The translations under genes and the position numbers were made by a program. From Pseudomonadota bacterium (GTDB lineage Bacteria > Pseudomonadota > Gammaproteobacteria > Competibacterales > Competibacteraceae), in the NCBI GenBank assembly GCA_022709365.1, contig JAKLIY010000004.1, positions 62,001 to 126,000 of the forward strand: DNA of 64,000 bases, in the 5' to 3' direction. The notes beneath the pieces were generated by a model. That model saw nothing but the letters and a program-made list of their open reading frames with translations. It was not told the origin of the DNA and searched no databases. Below are positions 43,606 through 54,073 of this stretch, in pieces (positions within the stretch are counted from its first letter, which is position 1; every line of letters starts with the position of its first letter).

Positions 43606-45940
43606 CACTATCTATCGTGTTGCCTGGCGTTGCAGTCTGTAGTAACGCACGCCAGCGTGGCCGCTGAAGAATAGCGATTAGGGCGGTCGTCATCATAAAG
43701 GCAACGGTGAATCGTTCAATGAGTTCGATTCCCGTAGCGTAGTTTTCCCGGTTGGTGCTTAACAGAAACTGGAAAGCGGAAAAAACGTGATCGTATTTGA
43801 TGACCAGAGGCTCGCTACCGGACTCCAGAAAGTAGTAGGTCAGCGGTGCTGCAGTCAGTACGATCACCATCAGTTTTTTCCATGACCGCACTGGAAAAAT
43901 GGTGAGAACGGACAGAGCGCTGGCCGTGAGAAATCCACAAAACATTCCGAGAGCAAGCAGGGCGCAGGCGCTAAAATCGCCACCATTACGAATCAACTCG
44001 GTCAAGTTATCCGTGGCAGCTTTGTCAACGATCACCCAACGCAGAAGCGGTGCCATTAAACCCACAATCAATAGCCAATAGATCCAAGGTGCTGGCCCTT
44101 GTCGAAGCGTCAGGCCGGCAATCAATAGCAGTGCGCCTATGACTTGTAGTGAAATTGCGGCATGCAGAGCTAGATAGCGCAGAAAAATCTCCCAGTTACC
44201 CGGCCAATTGAGTACTGGGCTACCGACGATGTCATGCAGGCTTTCTACAGGCGCTATGGATAATATTAGCCAGCCTCCAACTAGAGCATGCAGCAGAATC
44301 CAGATGGGTAAGCCGATAATCCAGCGCCGGTCATGCGCTACCCATATTAGTACAAATAAATGTCCGGTGGTCATCCAGTAAGCAGCCAGCCCTAGTCCAA
44401 GAGCAGAACGGATGCTTTGCCCGCCTTCTCCAATCAGTTCGCGAAGGTTGTATGGCATGAACGGCAGACGGGCTGCCAGCATGATCAATAGTGATATGAC
44501 GATGATCCAAAAGACATCTTCCGGCCAAGTTCTGTGTGTTTGACGGGAAACGGATTGCGCTGCGGGAAAGGTAGCTGTGGACTGGGCTGGGGTCGAAATC
44601 ACGGGTTCTGTATCTCGACCTGACAGAATCCAGTAGGTTGCAATCATTCCTAACAGGGTGCCTGTCCATTCCAGCACCCAATCGGTGAAATCAGCGACTT
44701 TACCGGGTAGATACAGTTGACCGCCCTCCACTAAGGCGGCAATTCCACCTGCCGCCAGCGCTCCGAGCAGCATCATGCGGCGTAGATGTCGTGTATGACC
44801 AGTAGAATGGATGATCAATATCCATAAAACTCCACCCGGAATGAAGAAGCCAATTTTGCGCAGAAACTCGTTTAGCGCCCGATACTCAGAACCCTGGTAG
44901 TAGGTCATAAAGGGGGTGTTGAATAGGGATTTGGCCTGTTCAGCGAAGGGCAGAGCAGTATCAAACTGGAAGTTGAATGGATACCAGAACAGACTCAACA
45001 CACTGCACGCCCAAGCGATCCATAGAGTGATCCATAGATTGACTGGAATGGTTTCGAGTGTAGCGGTCGTCGTCGTATTCCAGCGACCGACCCACAGCGC
45101 ACCTAATGCTGCGCCAAAGCCAGCCCACAGAATATCCGTAATGTCGGTGACACGCGAATAGATAAAAATTTGCAGGATTTCGATGATCAGTCCGGCTGCT
45201 AAACCTCGTCGTATGATCGCTGGTAACCCATCACCAGTGCGGATTTTCCACAGTAGACCGGCGGGTATCCATATCAGAATGTCCGTAATCAAGCTGTAGA
45301 GGATTTCTGACCAGTGTCCGGGTAAACTGCTGAAAGGAATGAGAACAATGCGGCCTTCTGACCAATGGCGATAAATTTCCGCCGGATTGAGGGTCAGATC
45401 AAGCGGCATGACGTTAAAGGCGAACAGCAGCAACAGGTATCCATACAGCAGCCGGTCAATTCGTCCGATACGGTTTTCCCGTTGCCATAGGCTTAAAAGT
45501 CCGTTTTCTACTGAAGCACCCCAGCGGATTTGTAAGACGACTCCAATGACTCCGCCAAGGCTTTGAGCCAGAATGTCATTGCGCGATGCCACTCGCGGCG
45601 GGAAAAAAAGCTGGGTAAATTCGAGAGTCACCGCCAGCACCATGCAGCCCAGTATGATGCCGCAACTTCCTAACCACTGGCCTGGTCGTCCCATTTTGGA
45701 CGTAACCAATCGGGCCGTTAGAAAGCCAACGGGAATCAGCAACAACAGATTAACTGCCCAATCAACACGCGCTTCGACGCCGAGTTGCAAAAAGGGGATC
45801 GTTTGAAAAGCAACCAACGCCTCATCTAAGGGGCGAGGCGTAAAATTTAGCGGGATAAGACTGCCGTAAATCACGAAGCTCAAATAGCTCAGGAGCAGAA
45901 TCCAGAGCGGTTTACGCGAGACAGCAGGATTGGAAATCAT
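43496..45940 (-). CDS. Large multi-pass VanZ-family membrane protein
   Basis: The 814-residue integral membrane protein has many predicted helices. At least two VanZ-type modules are visible: SFVIYGSLIPLNFTP ... DWAVNLLLLIPVGFLTARL ... LEFTQLFFPPRVASRNDILAQSLGGVIGVVL, and a second around DILIWIPAGLLWKI ... EILQIFIYSRVTDITDILWAGFGAALGALWVGR, with a likely third (GGQLYLPGKVADFTDWVLEWTGTLLGMI). Function is unknown; VanZ proteins are frequent near exosortase/polysaccharide clusters. The ATG at 45940 is preferred to an upstream TTG. The last ~35 residues lie antisense to hydrolase 1. Confidence 0.75.
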   Translation of the reverse strand: MISNPAVSRKPLWILLLSYLSFVIYGSLIPLNFTPRPLDEALVAFQTIPFLQLGVEARVDWAVNLLLLIPVGFLTARLVTSKMGRPGQWLGSCGIILGCMVLAVTLEFTQLFFPPRVASRNDILAQSLGGVIGVVLQIRWGASVENGLLSLWQRENRIGRIDRLLYGYLLLLFAFNVMPLDLTLNPAEIYRHWSEGRIVLIPFSSLPGHWSEILYSLITDILIWIPAGLLWKIRTGDGLPAIIRRGLAAGLIIEILQIFIYSRVTDITDILWAGFGAALGALWVGRWNTTTTATLETIPVNLWITLWIAWACSVLSLFWYPFNFQFDTALPFAEQAKSLFNTPFMTYYQGSEYRALNEFLRKIGFFIPGGVLWILIIHSTGHTRHLRRMMLLGALAAGGIAALVEGGQLYLPGKVADFTDWVLEWTGTLLGMIATYWILSGRDTEPVISTPAQSTATFPAAQSVSRQTHRTWPEDVFWIIVISLLIMLAARLPFMPYNLRELIGEGGQSIRSALGLGLAAYWMTTGHLFVLIWVAHDRRWIIGLPIWILLHALVGGWLILSIAPVESLHDIVGSPVLNWPGNWEIFLRYLALHAAISLQVIGALLLIAGLTLRQGPAPWIYWLLIVGLMAPLLRWVIVDKAATDNLTELIRNGGDFSACALLALGMFCGFLTASALSVLTIFPVRSWKKLMVIVLTAAPLTYYFLESGSEPLVIKYDHVFSAFQFLLSTNRENYATGIELIERFTVAFMMTTALIAILQRPRWRALLQTATPGNTIDSVKSLKFLSATPASTRRPDRATHGGKRCGSLPVIPEA

Positions 45941-45984
45941 GGTTCTAGCAAGAACCAATCCCGGAAAACGCGACTGGCGGAGGG

Positions 45985-46437
45985 TCAGATGCGCATGGAC
46001 AGTGACTGGAAAATATCTTCGCTCATATTCCGCAACATGTTCAGGGCGTCCCAGTCATCCCAGGATTCCTGAATGCGGTCGTTCTCAATGCGGTGAAAAC
46101 TCATGCCGGTGACCGACATACGCTGGCCGCTGGGTGCAATGCCCATAAATTCGCCCTGATGCGTTCCGTGAGCGATCCAGCGTGTAGCCACCTTGTCGCC
46201 CTCCGCGAGTTGATCCTGAATTTCAAAGCGGATATCGGGGGCGGAGAGGTGATAGAGCATAACCACCTGCTTGAACGTCTCGACGCCGCGCACGGTATCC
46301 GGCAGGGCCGCAATGTGTCCGACATAGTGGGGATCGATGATTTCATCCGCGACCTCCAGATTGCACTGCGTCCAGATGACCTCGAAATTGCGCCGAACCA
46401 GGGCTTTATTGGCTTCGAGAGTGCTGTTGTCGGACAT
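45985..46437 (-). CDS. SnoaL-like (ester cyclase/NTF2-fold) protein
   Basis: The 150-residue protein with NTF2-like fold has ALVRRNFEVIWTQCNLEVADEIIDPHYVGH, then GVETFKQVVMLYHLSAPDIRFEIQDQLAEGDKVATRWIAHGTHQGEFMGIAPSGQ, typical of the SnoaL-like polyketide cyclase family. In most bacteria the substrate is unknown. It is a monocistronic minus-strand gene. Confidence 0.75.
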   Translation of the reverse strand: MSDNSTLEANKALVRRNFEVIWTQCNLEVADEIIDPHYVGHIAALPDTVRGVETFKQVVMLYHLSAPDIRFEIQDQLAEGDKVATRWIAHGTHQGEFMGIAPSGQRMSVTGMSFHRIENDRIQESWDDWDALNMLRNMSEDIFQSLSMRI

Positions 46438-46595
46438 AAATTATGTCTCCTGGGGCGGTGAAAGTCGCGCAAGGTGAGATGGGCAAAGCCTTGTTAGTGT
46501 AATCCGTTCTGGCCTGGGCTGCCACGGGCCAGGTCAGCGATTCCTGCTATAATCACGACCATCGTCGTGAGCAACCGGCCGGGAGAGATCGGATC

Positions 46596-48776
46596 ATGCC
46601 GCAGCAAAGCCCCGTGTATTTTGAGGATGTCGAAGGCTGTGTGGAAGACATCATCGCCAGGGTCGGTACACGTATCGTACTCGGCATTCCCCTCGGGATC
46701 GGTAAGCCCAATCCCTTGGTAAATACGCTCTACCGGCGGGTCAAAGCCGATCCGCAACTGCACCTCAAGATCGTGACCGCGATCACCGTGGAAGTCCCCA
46801 AGGGTTCCAGCGATCTGGAAAAACGCTTTCTGGGGCCGTTCGTCGAACGGGTGTTCGGCAATTACCCCGATCTGGAATATGCGGTCGATCTACGCACCGG
46901 ACGCATCCCGCCGAATGTCGAAGTGGCAGAGTTCTTCTTCAAGCCGGGCGGCTTCATGAACGTACCGATGCAGCAACAGAACTATATCAGCGCCAACTAC
47001 ACTCATGCCGCACGGGATTTGATGGAAAGCGGCATCAATGTGCTGGCCCAGCAGGTGGCCCAGCGCGAAGTCGATGGGGAACTACGCTTCAGCCTGGGCA
47101 GCAATCCCGATGTCACCCTGGATTTGCTGCCGATGGTTGCGGAGGCCCGCCGCCAAGGCCGGGCGATGGTCACAGTCGCTGAGGTCAACCGTGAAATGCC
47201 GTTCATGTATCACGACGCCATGGTGTGGCCCGGTGATTTCGATCTGGTCATCGATCATCCCCGCTACGATTTCCGGCTGTTTGGGGCGCCCAATATGCCG
47301 GTGGACGACGCCGATTACCTGCTCGGCTTACAGGCCAGCGCGCTGATTCGCGATGGCGGCACCTTGCAAATCGGCATCGGGTGTCTGGGCGACGCCATTG
47401 TCCATTTCTGCCGGATGCGCCATCAGCAGAACCTGATTTACCAGGAACTGCTGGCCGAGACGCGGATTCTGGATCGCTACGCCGATCTGATCGGGCGCAT
47501 TGGCGGAACCGCGCCGTTTGTGCAGGGGCTATACGGCTCCAGCGAGATGTTCGTCAACGGCTTTCTGTCCCTGTACCAGGACGGCATTCTCAAGCGTCAG
47601 GTCTATGACAGCGTTCCCTTGCAACGCCTGCTGAACGAAGGTGTCATCAGCGAAAGCGTCGATGAGCGAACCTTGCGGGTATTGTTGGAGCGAGGCGTCA
47701 TTCCCGCCCGCCTGACCGGCCCGGACGTTAACTTTCTTCGCCAGTTCGGTATTTTCAACGATCAGGTTTGCTATGCGGACGGTGAACTGATCATTGGCGG
47801 GGAGCGGCGAGTTCTGGCGGAACTGGATCACCCGGACAGTTGGGCGGCCCTTATTAAAGAAGGACTCGGCGACCGTCTCAAGGGCGGCATCGTTATGCAC
47901 GGCGGGTTTTTCATGGGGCCACAGAGTTTCTATGAGACGCTGCGCACTTTGTCCGAGGCCGACAGCCAGCGGATCGGCATGACTACCGTGCAAAAGGTCA
48001 ATCACCTGTTTGGTCCTCATCAGGAACTGGCGATCCTGCAACGGCGGGATGCCCGTTTCATTAATACCACCATCATGGTGGCGTTGTTAGGCGCGGCAGT
48101 GTCCGATGGTCTGGAAAACGGCCAGGTGATCAGTGGGGTAGGGGGACAGTACAACTTTGTCGCCATGGCGCATGAATTGCCCGACGCCCGGTCCATCCTG
48201 ATGTTGCGCAGCACTCGTGAAAGTGGCTTGAGCGTCAGTTCCAATATCGTCTGGAATTACGGTCACATCACCATTCCCCGCCATTTGCGCGATATCGTCA
48301 TCACCGAATACGGGATCGCCGATTTACGCGGACGGTCGGATTGGGAGGTAATCGTTGCCTTGCTGAACGTCACGGATTCGCGCTACCAGCCGGAGCTGCT
48401 GGAGAAGGCCAAGCGCGCCGGCAAGATTCCGCTCGACTATGAAATCCCGCAGCGCTATTGCTACAACACGCCGGGCAAAATTCAGGCGCGACTCGCCAAA
48501 TACCGGAAGTCGGGGTTGTTACCGGATTTCCCGTTGGGAACCGATTTTACCGAAGAGGAAATCATCCTCGGCCGAGTGCTTAAGGGGCTGAAGGCGCGGT
48601 TGGCGACCAAGGGCGACTTGATGAAGACCATCGTTCGGGCGATGACCACCGGGCCAACGCCTGAAGCAGCCAAACGGTATCTGGCTCGCCTGAATCTCGA
48701 TCAGCCGTCTGGCCAGAAAGAGCGGATGATTCAAAGGCTGATTGTGGCCGAATTGATAGCTGGCGGGTACGTTTAG
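46596..48776 (+). CDS. Acetyl-CoA hydrolase/transferase family protein
   Basis: CoA-transferase-fold enzyme of 726 residues acting on short acyl-CoAs, transferring or hydrolysing the CoA thioester. The N-terminal half has VLGIPLGIGKPNPLVNTLYRRV. The C-terminal domain motifs are SGVGGQYNFVAMAHELPDARSILMLRSTRESG and DIVITEYGIADLRGRSDWEVI. A probable catalytic Glu lies in YGSSEMFVNGFLSLY. The protein is longer than 500-550-residue acetate CoA-transferases because of an extended N-terminal part and a C-terminal tail. The exact acyl specificity cannot be read from sequence. Confidence 0.8.
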   Translation: MPQQSPVYFEDVEGCVEDIIARVGTRIVLGIPLGIGKPNPLVNTLYRRVKADPQLHLKIVTAITVEVPKGSSDLEKRFLGPFVERVFGNYPDLEYAVDLRTGRIPPNVEVAEFFFKPGGFMNVPMQQQNYISANYTHAARDLMESGINVLAQQVAQREVDGELRFSLGSNPDVTLDLLPMVAEARRQGRAMVTVAEVNREMPFMYHDAMVWPGDFDLVIDHPRYDFRLFGAPNMPVDDADYLLGLQASALIRDGGTLQIGIGCLGDAIVHFCRMRHQQNLIYQELLAETRILDRYADLIGRIGGTAPFVQGLYGSSEMFVNGFLSLYQDGILKRQVYDSVPLQRLLNEGVISESVDERTLRVLLERGVIPARLTGPDVNFLRQFGIFNDQVCYADGELIIGGERRVLAELDHPDSWAALIKEGLGDRLKGGIVMHGGFFMGPQSFYETLRTLSEADSQRIGMTTVQKVNHLFGPHQELAILQRRDARFINTTIMVALLGAAVSDGLENGQVISGVGGQYNFVAMAHELPDARSILMLRSTRESGLSVSSNIVWNYGHITIPRHLRDIVITEYGIADLRGRSDWEVIVALLNVTDSRYQPELLEKAKRAGKIPLDYEIPQRYCYNTPGKIQARLAKYRKSGLLPDFPLGTDFTEEEIILGRVLKGLKARLATKGDLMKTIVRAMTTGPTPEAAKRYLARLNLDQPSGQKERMIQRLIVAELIAGGYV

Positions 48777-48782
48777 CCTATC

Positions 48783-48809
48783 CCCCCTCTCCCCTTGAGG
48801 GAGAGGGGG
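48783..48809. terminator. Bidirectional hairpin between acetyl-CoA hydrolase and glgB
   Basis: CCCCCTCTCCC (48783-48793) pairs perfectly with GGGAGAGGGGG (48799-48809), loop CTTGA. It sits between two convergent genes and belongs to the recurrent CCCTCTCC palindrome class in this window. Confidence 0.65.
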
Positions 48810-48818
48810 TGAGAGGGG

Positions 48819-51134
48819 CTACTCTGGTTGCGCCAATTCCGCCTCGACGGCAACGGGTCGGCCAATCGTGGTCTTCAGCGGGGCGACCGCTTCTTCCTCA
48901 GCGTCTTCCACTACCTCGGCTTCAATCACCGCTGGCCGCTTCGGCGCAGGATCCAGCGGACGCAGCACCAGTCCGCCCAGCGGCGGCACGGTGATCGTAA
49001 TTGAGTAGGGGCGATCCATCCAGGGCTTCTCATCAGCGATCATCTCCACCCCACCATTGCCCACGCCACTGCCGGCGTAATAGTGCGAGTCGGAATTGAA
49101 GATTTCCGTATAACGACCGGCCCGGGGTACGCCAATCCGGTAGCCGTGACGCGGCACCGGGGTAAAGTTGACGACCACCACCAGAAAGTCGTCATCCTTC
49201 TTGCGCAGGTAGCTCAGGATCGACTGCTCGGCATCATGGCAGTCAATCCAGTCGAAGCCCTGCCATTCAAATTCGTAGTGGTGCAGCGTCGGCTCGCTGT
49301 GATAGAGCTGGTTCAAATCCTTGACCAGCAACTGCATACCCTGGTGAAAGCCGTATTGGAGCACATACCAGTCGAGGGTGGTGGCGCTGTTCCATTCAGT
49401 GCCCTGGCCGAACTCGGTGCCCATGAACAGCAGCTTCTTGCCGGGATGGGTGAACATGTAGAGATAGAGCAGCCGCAGATTGGCGAAACGCTGCCATTCA
49501 TCACCCGGCATCTTGTTGATCATCGAGCCTTTGCCATGCACCACCTCGTCGTGCGAGAACGGCAGCATGAAATTCTCGGTGAAGCAGTACAACATACTGA
49601 ACGTCAGCAGGTCATGGTGATATTTGCGGTGGATCGGCTGCTGCGCCATATAGCGCAGGGTGTCGTTCATCCAGCCCATGTTCCACTTCATGCTGAAACC
49701 CAGTCCACCCAGATAGGTCGGGCGGGTCACCTGCGGCCAGGAGGTGGATTCTTCGGCAATGACCATCGCGCCAGGATGTTCGCTGTGAACGACCGTGTTC
49801 AGTTCCCGCATGAAGTCAATGGCTTCCAGATTCTCGCGGCCGCCGTACTTGTTGGGAATCCACTCGCCTTCCTTGCGTGAGTAGTCCAGATACAACATGG
49901 ATGCGACCGCATCGACCCGCAGCCCGTCCAGATGGAACTCTTCGATCCAGTACAGGGCGCTGGACAGCAGGAAGTTCTTCACCTCGTAGCGGCCAAAGTT
50001 GAAGATCAACGTGCCCCAGTCGAGATGCTCGCCTTTGCGCGGGTCGGTGTGTTCGTACAGCGCCTCGCCGTCGAAGCGGGCCAGACCGGCGGCATCTTTG
50101 GGGAAATGCGCCGGCACCCAGTCGAGGATCACGCCGACGTCGTGCTGGTGACAGTAATCGATGAAGTAGCGGAAATCGTCCGGAGTGCCGAAGCGACTGG
50201 TTGGCGCGTAGTAGCCGGTGGTCTGATAGCCCCAGGAGGCATCGTAGGGATGTTCGGTAATCGGCAGCAATTCGATATGGCTGAAACCTAGATTCTTGAC
50301 GTAGTCGACCAGTTGATGCGCCAGTTCCCGGTAGTTGAGGAATTCGCCTTCCGGGCCGCGCCGCCAGGAGCCGAGATGGACTTCGTAAACGGACATGGAC
50401 TGATGCAGCCAGTCGGCGGCCTTGCGCTTATCGAGCCATTCTACGTCGCGCCAGGCGTAGTTATCCGGCTTGACGACAATCGTGGCGGTGCTGGGCCGCA
50501 ACTCGAAGTGTTGACCGTAGGGGTCGGATTTCAGCAGGATGGCGCTGCTGTGGCGGTTACGGATTTCAAATTTGTACAGATCGCCAGGGCAAATATTAGG
50601 GATGAACAGCTCCCACAGGCCGCTGCCACCCCGCACCCGCATAGGGTGAACGCGGCCATCCCAGCGGTTGAAGTTGCCGACGACGCTGACCCGCTCGGCG
50701 TTGGGCGCCCAGACGGCGAACAATACGCCAGCGACACCGTCGGCTTCGTGCCGATGCGCGCCCAGAAAGCGGTAGGAATGCCAGTGTTTGCCCTCGCCAA
50801 ACAGGTACAAGTCGAAATCAGGAATTTGCGGGAGGAAACAGTAGGGATCGTAGGAAATATGTTCGTGATGGTCAGAGTCGCGCCAAATCAGTCGGTAGCG
50901 ATCAGGAACCTGATCAGGCTTGCCCTGCCATTCAAAAAGGTCGGTATTCGGGATGCGCTGCATCGGCAGGTTGCCTTCGGCGATATGCACCTCTTGGGCA
51001 TAGGGCAGATGGGCGCGGACAATGACCTTCTTGTCCTGAGGGTGGCGGCCCAGGACGGCGAAGGGGTCATGATGGCGGGCTTCGATGATGCGTTGCAATT
51101 CAGGGTTAAGTTTCGGGCTCGTCACGTTGTTCAT
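48819..51134 (-). CDS. glgB: 1,4-alpha-glucan branching enzyme GlgB
   Basis: Forms alpha-1,6 branches in glycogen. The 771-residue GH13 enzyme has an N-terminal branching-enzyme extension ([12 protein letters not shown]), a CBM48 domain, and a catalytic barrel with [18 protein letters not shown] (nucleophile Asp), MVIAEEST (acid/base Glu) and [13 protein letters not shown]. The ATG at 51134 fits the family; the frame is open 60 bases further upstream. The C-terminus has an extra acidic tail of about 45 residues. No other glg gene is adjacent. Confidence 0.96.
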   Translation of the reverse strand: MNNVTSPKLNPELQRIIEARHHDPFAVLGRHPQDKKVIVRAHLPYAQEVHIAEGNLPMQRIPNTDLFEWQGKPDQVPDRYRLIWRDSDHHEHISYDPYCFLPQIPDFDLYLFGEGKHWHSYRFLGAHRHEADGVAGVLFAVWAPNAERVSVVGNFNRWDGRVHPMRVRGGSGLWELFIPNICPGDLYKFEIRNRHSSAILLKSDPYGQHFELRPSTATIVVKPDNYAWRDVEWLDKRKAADWLHQSMSVYEVHLGSWRRGPEGEFLNYRELAHQLVDYVKNLGFSHIELLPITEHPYDASWGYQTTGYYAPTSRFGTPDDFRYFIDYCHQHDVGVILDWVPAHFPKDAAGLARFDGEALYEHTDPRKGEHLDWGTLIFNFGRYEVKNFLLSSALYWIEEFHLDGLRVDAVASMLYLDYSRKEGEWIPNKYGGRENLEAIDFMRELNTVVHSEHPGAMVIAEESTSWPQVTRPTYLGGLGFSMKWNMGWMNDTLRYMAQQPIHRKYHHDLLTFSMLYCFTENFMLPFSHDEVVHGKGSMINKMPGDEWQRFANLRLLYLYMFTHPGKKLLFMGTEFGQGTEWNSATTLDWYVLQYGFHQGMQLLVKDLNQLYHSEPTLHHYEFEWQGFDWIDCHDAEQSILSYLRKKDDDFLVVVVNFTPVPRHGYRIGVPRAGRYTEIFNSDSHYYAGSGVGNGGVEMIADEKPWMDRPYSITITVPPLGGLVLRPLDPAPKRPAVIEAEVVEDAEEEAVAPLKTTIGRPVAVEAELAQPE

Positions 51135-51368
51135 CCTGGTTTTATGTTGACGGTTAAGGCTTATCCGACGGTGGTTGACGATCCAGACCGCCAAGCCTGA
51201 TGGCGGTGTTGCAGGGCATCAACCTCGCAACCCGCCAATTGATTCGGATAAGTATAGCGCCGATTCCTCTAAGGATGGTTTTTTGTGGGGATTAGGGTGG
51301 TATCTGATAAAATCAACTTCGTCTCATGCAAAACCATCAGAACCCGTCAAACAATCCAAGGGACGATC

Positions 51369-51764
51369 ATGAATTCTCACAAACTGCTTGCATCCATATT
51401 GGTTTTGGGTCTGGGCCTGCTGGCGGGCTGCTCCGGGGAAAGCCCGAACAAGCCAGTCAGCTTCCAGAAAGATGTGTATCCGATCCTGAAAGCGGCCTGC
51501 GCCGAGTGCCATACGGTGCCCAATGGCGAAGGTTATCAAAAGAGCGGCCTGGCGGTCGGCACCTATGAGGAGTTGATGAAAGGTACCAAAATCGGGCCGG
51601 TCATCATTCCCGGCCAAAGCCTCAACAGCAGTCTGAACCGGCTGGCTGAGGGCCGTCCTGGCGTCGATCCTTCCATCCAGATGCCGCATGGCAAGGTGAA
51701 GTTGCCGGAAGCGCAACTGACTCTTCTGCGTCAGTGGGTTGATCAGGGTGCCAAGAATAACTAG
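51369..51764 (+). CDS. Cytochrome c-domain lipoprotein
   Basis: The 131-residue exported lipoprotein has a signal sequence ending in lipobox LLAGC (Cys about residue 20), then FQKDVYPILKAACAECHT with heme-binding CAECH and a planctomycete-cytochrome-c-like region (PVIIPGQSLNSSLNRLAEG, MPHGKVKLPEAQLTLLRQWVDQGA). It is likely periplasmic and membrane-anchored; the redox partner is unknown. The ATG at 51369 gives a proper signal peptide. Confidence 0.82.
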   Translation: MNSHKLLASILVLGLGLLAGCSGESPNKPVSFQKDVYPILKAACAECHTVPNGEGYQKSGLAVGTYEELMKGTKIGPVIIPGQSLNSSLNRLAEGRPGVDPSIQMPHGKVKLPEAQLTLLRQWVDQGAKNN

Positions 51765-51796
51765 ACGGCGACCTCCCGCCGCACCCAAGTAGGTAA

Positions 51797-51823
51797 AACC
51801 CTCTCCTCAACTGGGAGAGGGTT
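51797..51823. terminator. Hairpin after cytochrome gene
   Basis: AACCCTCTC and GAGAGGGTT form a perfect 9-bp stem. It is the same palindrome class as 48783 and probably terminates the short lipoprotein transcript. Confidence 0.55.
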
Positions 51824-51912
51824 AGTCCGCTTTCTTACCCCCCGCCGTTCGCCGCGCCGGTTCCCGGTGTCGGCGTCATGCCCGGTTACGGGCCGTTTTC
51901 TGGGGAGGCACT

Positions 51913-54057
51913 ATGGTCGCTTCCAGGCAGACCGCGCTGGCCGGCGCGGATTTCGATACGTGGCTGAATACCCTGCAGGTTCAGTGGTCACCGGCGCAGA
52001 TTGAGATGGTGCGCCGCGCCTACGCCCTCAGCGGTGAACCGGAACTGGCCGTCGCCGATTTACTGGCCGATCTTGGCATGGATCACGAGACCGCAGCGAC
52101 TGCGTTGCTGCACGAGTCCACGGCCTCCGGGCAGTGGGGGTTATCCCGGTTGCGGGATGAGTTCGGCCCCGCCGTTGCGCAAATGGTGGATGGGTTAATC
52201 AAGCTCGACGCCATTGGCGAATTGCATCAAAGCAGCCAGCACGTTGGCCGTCAACTGGAAAGCCTGCGCAAGATGTTGCTCGCCATGGCCCAGGATCTGC
52301 GGGTGGTGCTGATCCGGCTGGCGATGCAGCTCCATACCCTGCGCCAACTCGGACAGCGGCCGGTGGAAGAACAGCAACGCATTGCTCGCGAGACGCTGGA
52401 TGTGTTCTCGCCGTTGGCCAACCGGCTCGGCATTGGCCGCATCAAATGGGAAATGGAAGACCTGGCGCTACGCTATCTGGCCCCACCGGTTTACAAGCAA
52501 ATCGCCTCAGCGCTCGAACAGCGCCGCGCTGACCGGGAACACTACATCGCTCGGGCTATGGAGGAACTGCGCGACCATCTGCAGGAAGCGCAGATTCATG
52601 CCGAGGTCAGCGGCCGGGTCAAGCATATCTATAGCATCTGGCGAAAGATGCAGCACAAGAAGCTGTTTTTTGAACAGATTTTCGACGTGCGGGCGGTGCG
52701 GGTAATCGTGGACACCGTGAATGATTGCTACGCCGCGTTGGGCGTGGTGCATACCCTCTGGAATCACATCCATCGGGAATTTGACGACTATATCGCCCAT
52801 CCCAAGCCCAATGGTTATCAATCACTGCACACCGCGGTCATTGGGCCGGAAGGCCGAACATTGGAAGTACAGATTCGCACCGCCGACATGCATCGTCACG
52901 CGGAACTGGGTGTGGCTGCTCATTGGCGTTATAAGGAGGGTGGCGCGGGGCCGGGGGCCGCTGCTGCCCAGCAAATTGCCTGGCTGCGACAAATGCTGGA
53001 GTCCCGTGAAGAGGAGACGGATGACGGCGATCTGCTGGAGCGGTTCAAAGCGGAAGCGTTCCAGGATCGGGTGTACGCCATTACCCCCAAGCGCACTATT
53101 ATCGAATTGCCGCAGGGAGCAACGCCGCTCGATTTCGCCTACCACGTTCACACCGAAGTCGGCCACCGCTGCCGGGGGGCCAAGGTCAATGGCCGGATTG
53201 TGCCGCTAACTTATGAACTGAAAACCGGCCAGCAGGTGGACGTGCTGACCACCAAGACCGGTGGTCCCAGTCGCGACTGGCTCAGTCCGCACCTGGGTTA
53301 TGTTAAGAGCAATCGGGCGCGGGCCAAAATTCGTCAGTGGTTCATCCAGCAGGATCAGGAGAAGAGCATTGCCGCCGGACGCACCGCCCTGGAACGGGAA
53401 TTCCAGCGGCTGGGCGCGCGCAACCTCAAGCTGGACAAGGTGGCGGAGCGGCTCGGGTTCACCAAGCCCGACGAGTTATTCGCCACAATCGGTCATGGTG
53501 CATTAACGACCAGTCAGGTGGTGGCGCGGATTCAGGATTTGTTGCCGCAGGCCCCGCCGGCTGCCGAGAGCCTGCTGGTCGTCCGCAAGCCGAAGATGGT
53601 GGAATCCGGCAAAGGCGATGTACAAATTCGCGGGGTGGGACGGTTGCTGACCCAGATGGCGCATTGCTGTCAGCCGGCGCCGTTTGAACCGATTGCCGGC
53701 TACATCACTCAAGGACGCGGCGTGACCATTCACCGCCAGGATTGCGCCAATCTGCTGGCGCTGGCCAATCAGCATAGCGAGCGGGTGATTGAAGTGAGCT
53801 GGGGCGAGACGCCGGCCACCTATCCCGTGGATATCATGATCATCGCCCACGACCGTTCCGGCTTGTTGCGGGATATTACTTCGATCCTCGCCAACGAACA
53901 GGTCAACGTGCTGGGCGCAAATACGCTGACTGACCGGGAAACCTCGATTGCCCGCATGGGGCTGACGCTGGAAATCACTGACGTACTGCAACTCAGCCGG
54001 GTGTTGGACAAGATCGGTCAGTTGCGCAATGTGATGGAGGCGTATCGGAAGACCTGA
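51913..54057 (+). CDS. relA: RelA-type (p)ppGpp synthetase
   Basis: Stringent-response enzyme of 714 residues. The N-terminal HD domain is degenerate: the position of HDxxED reads HESTAS (residues 67-72), so hydrolase activity should be lost and the protein is RelA rather than SpoT. The synthetase domain has GRVKHIYSIWRKMQ (about 235) and HPKPNGYQSLHTAV (about 296). A TGS domain begins near 391 (YAITPKRTIIELPQGATPLDFAYHVH), and a C-terminal ACT domain begins near 637 (VDIMIIAHDRSGLLRDITSIL). Confidence 0.93.
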   Translation: MVASRQTALAGADFDTWLNTLQVQWSPAQIEMVRRAYALSGEPELAVADLLADLGMDHETAATALLHESTASGQWGLSRLRDEFGPAVAQMVDGLIKLDAIGELHQSSQHVGRQLESLRKMLLAMAQDLRVVLIRLAMQLHTLRQLGQRPVEEQQRIARETLDVFSPLANRLGIGRIKWEMEDLALRYLAPPVYKQIASALEQRRADREHYIARAMEELRDHLQEAQIHAEVSGRVKHIYSIWRKMQHKKLFFEQIFDVRAVRVIVDTVNDCYAALGVVHTLWNHIHREFDDYIAHPKPNGYQSLHTAVIGPEGRTLEVQIRTADMHRHAELGVAAHWRYKEGGAGPGAAAAQQIAWLRQMLESREEETDDGDLLERFKAEAFQDRVYAITPKRTIIELPQGATPLDFAYHVHTEVGHRCRGAKVNGRIVPLTYELKTGQQVDVLTTKTGGPSRDWLSPHLGYVKSNRARAKIRQWFIQQDQEKSIAAGRTALEREFQRLGARNLKLDKVAERLGFTKPDELFATIGHGALTTSQVVARIQDLLPQAPPAAESLLVVRKPKMVESGKGDVQIRGVGRLLTQMAHCCQPAPFEPIAGYITQGRGVTIHRQDCANLLALANQHSERVIEVSWGETPATYPVDIMIIAHDRSGLLRDITSILANEQVNVLGANTLTDRETSIARMGLTLEITDVLQLSRVLDKIGQLRNVMEAYRKT

Positions 54058-54073
54058 GTCGCGCCGGAGACGC

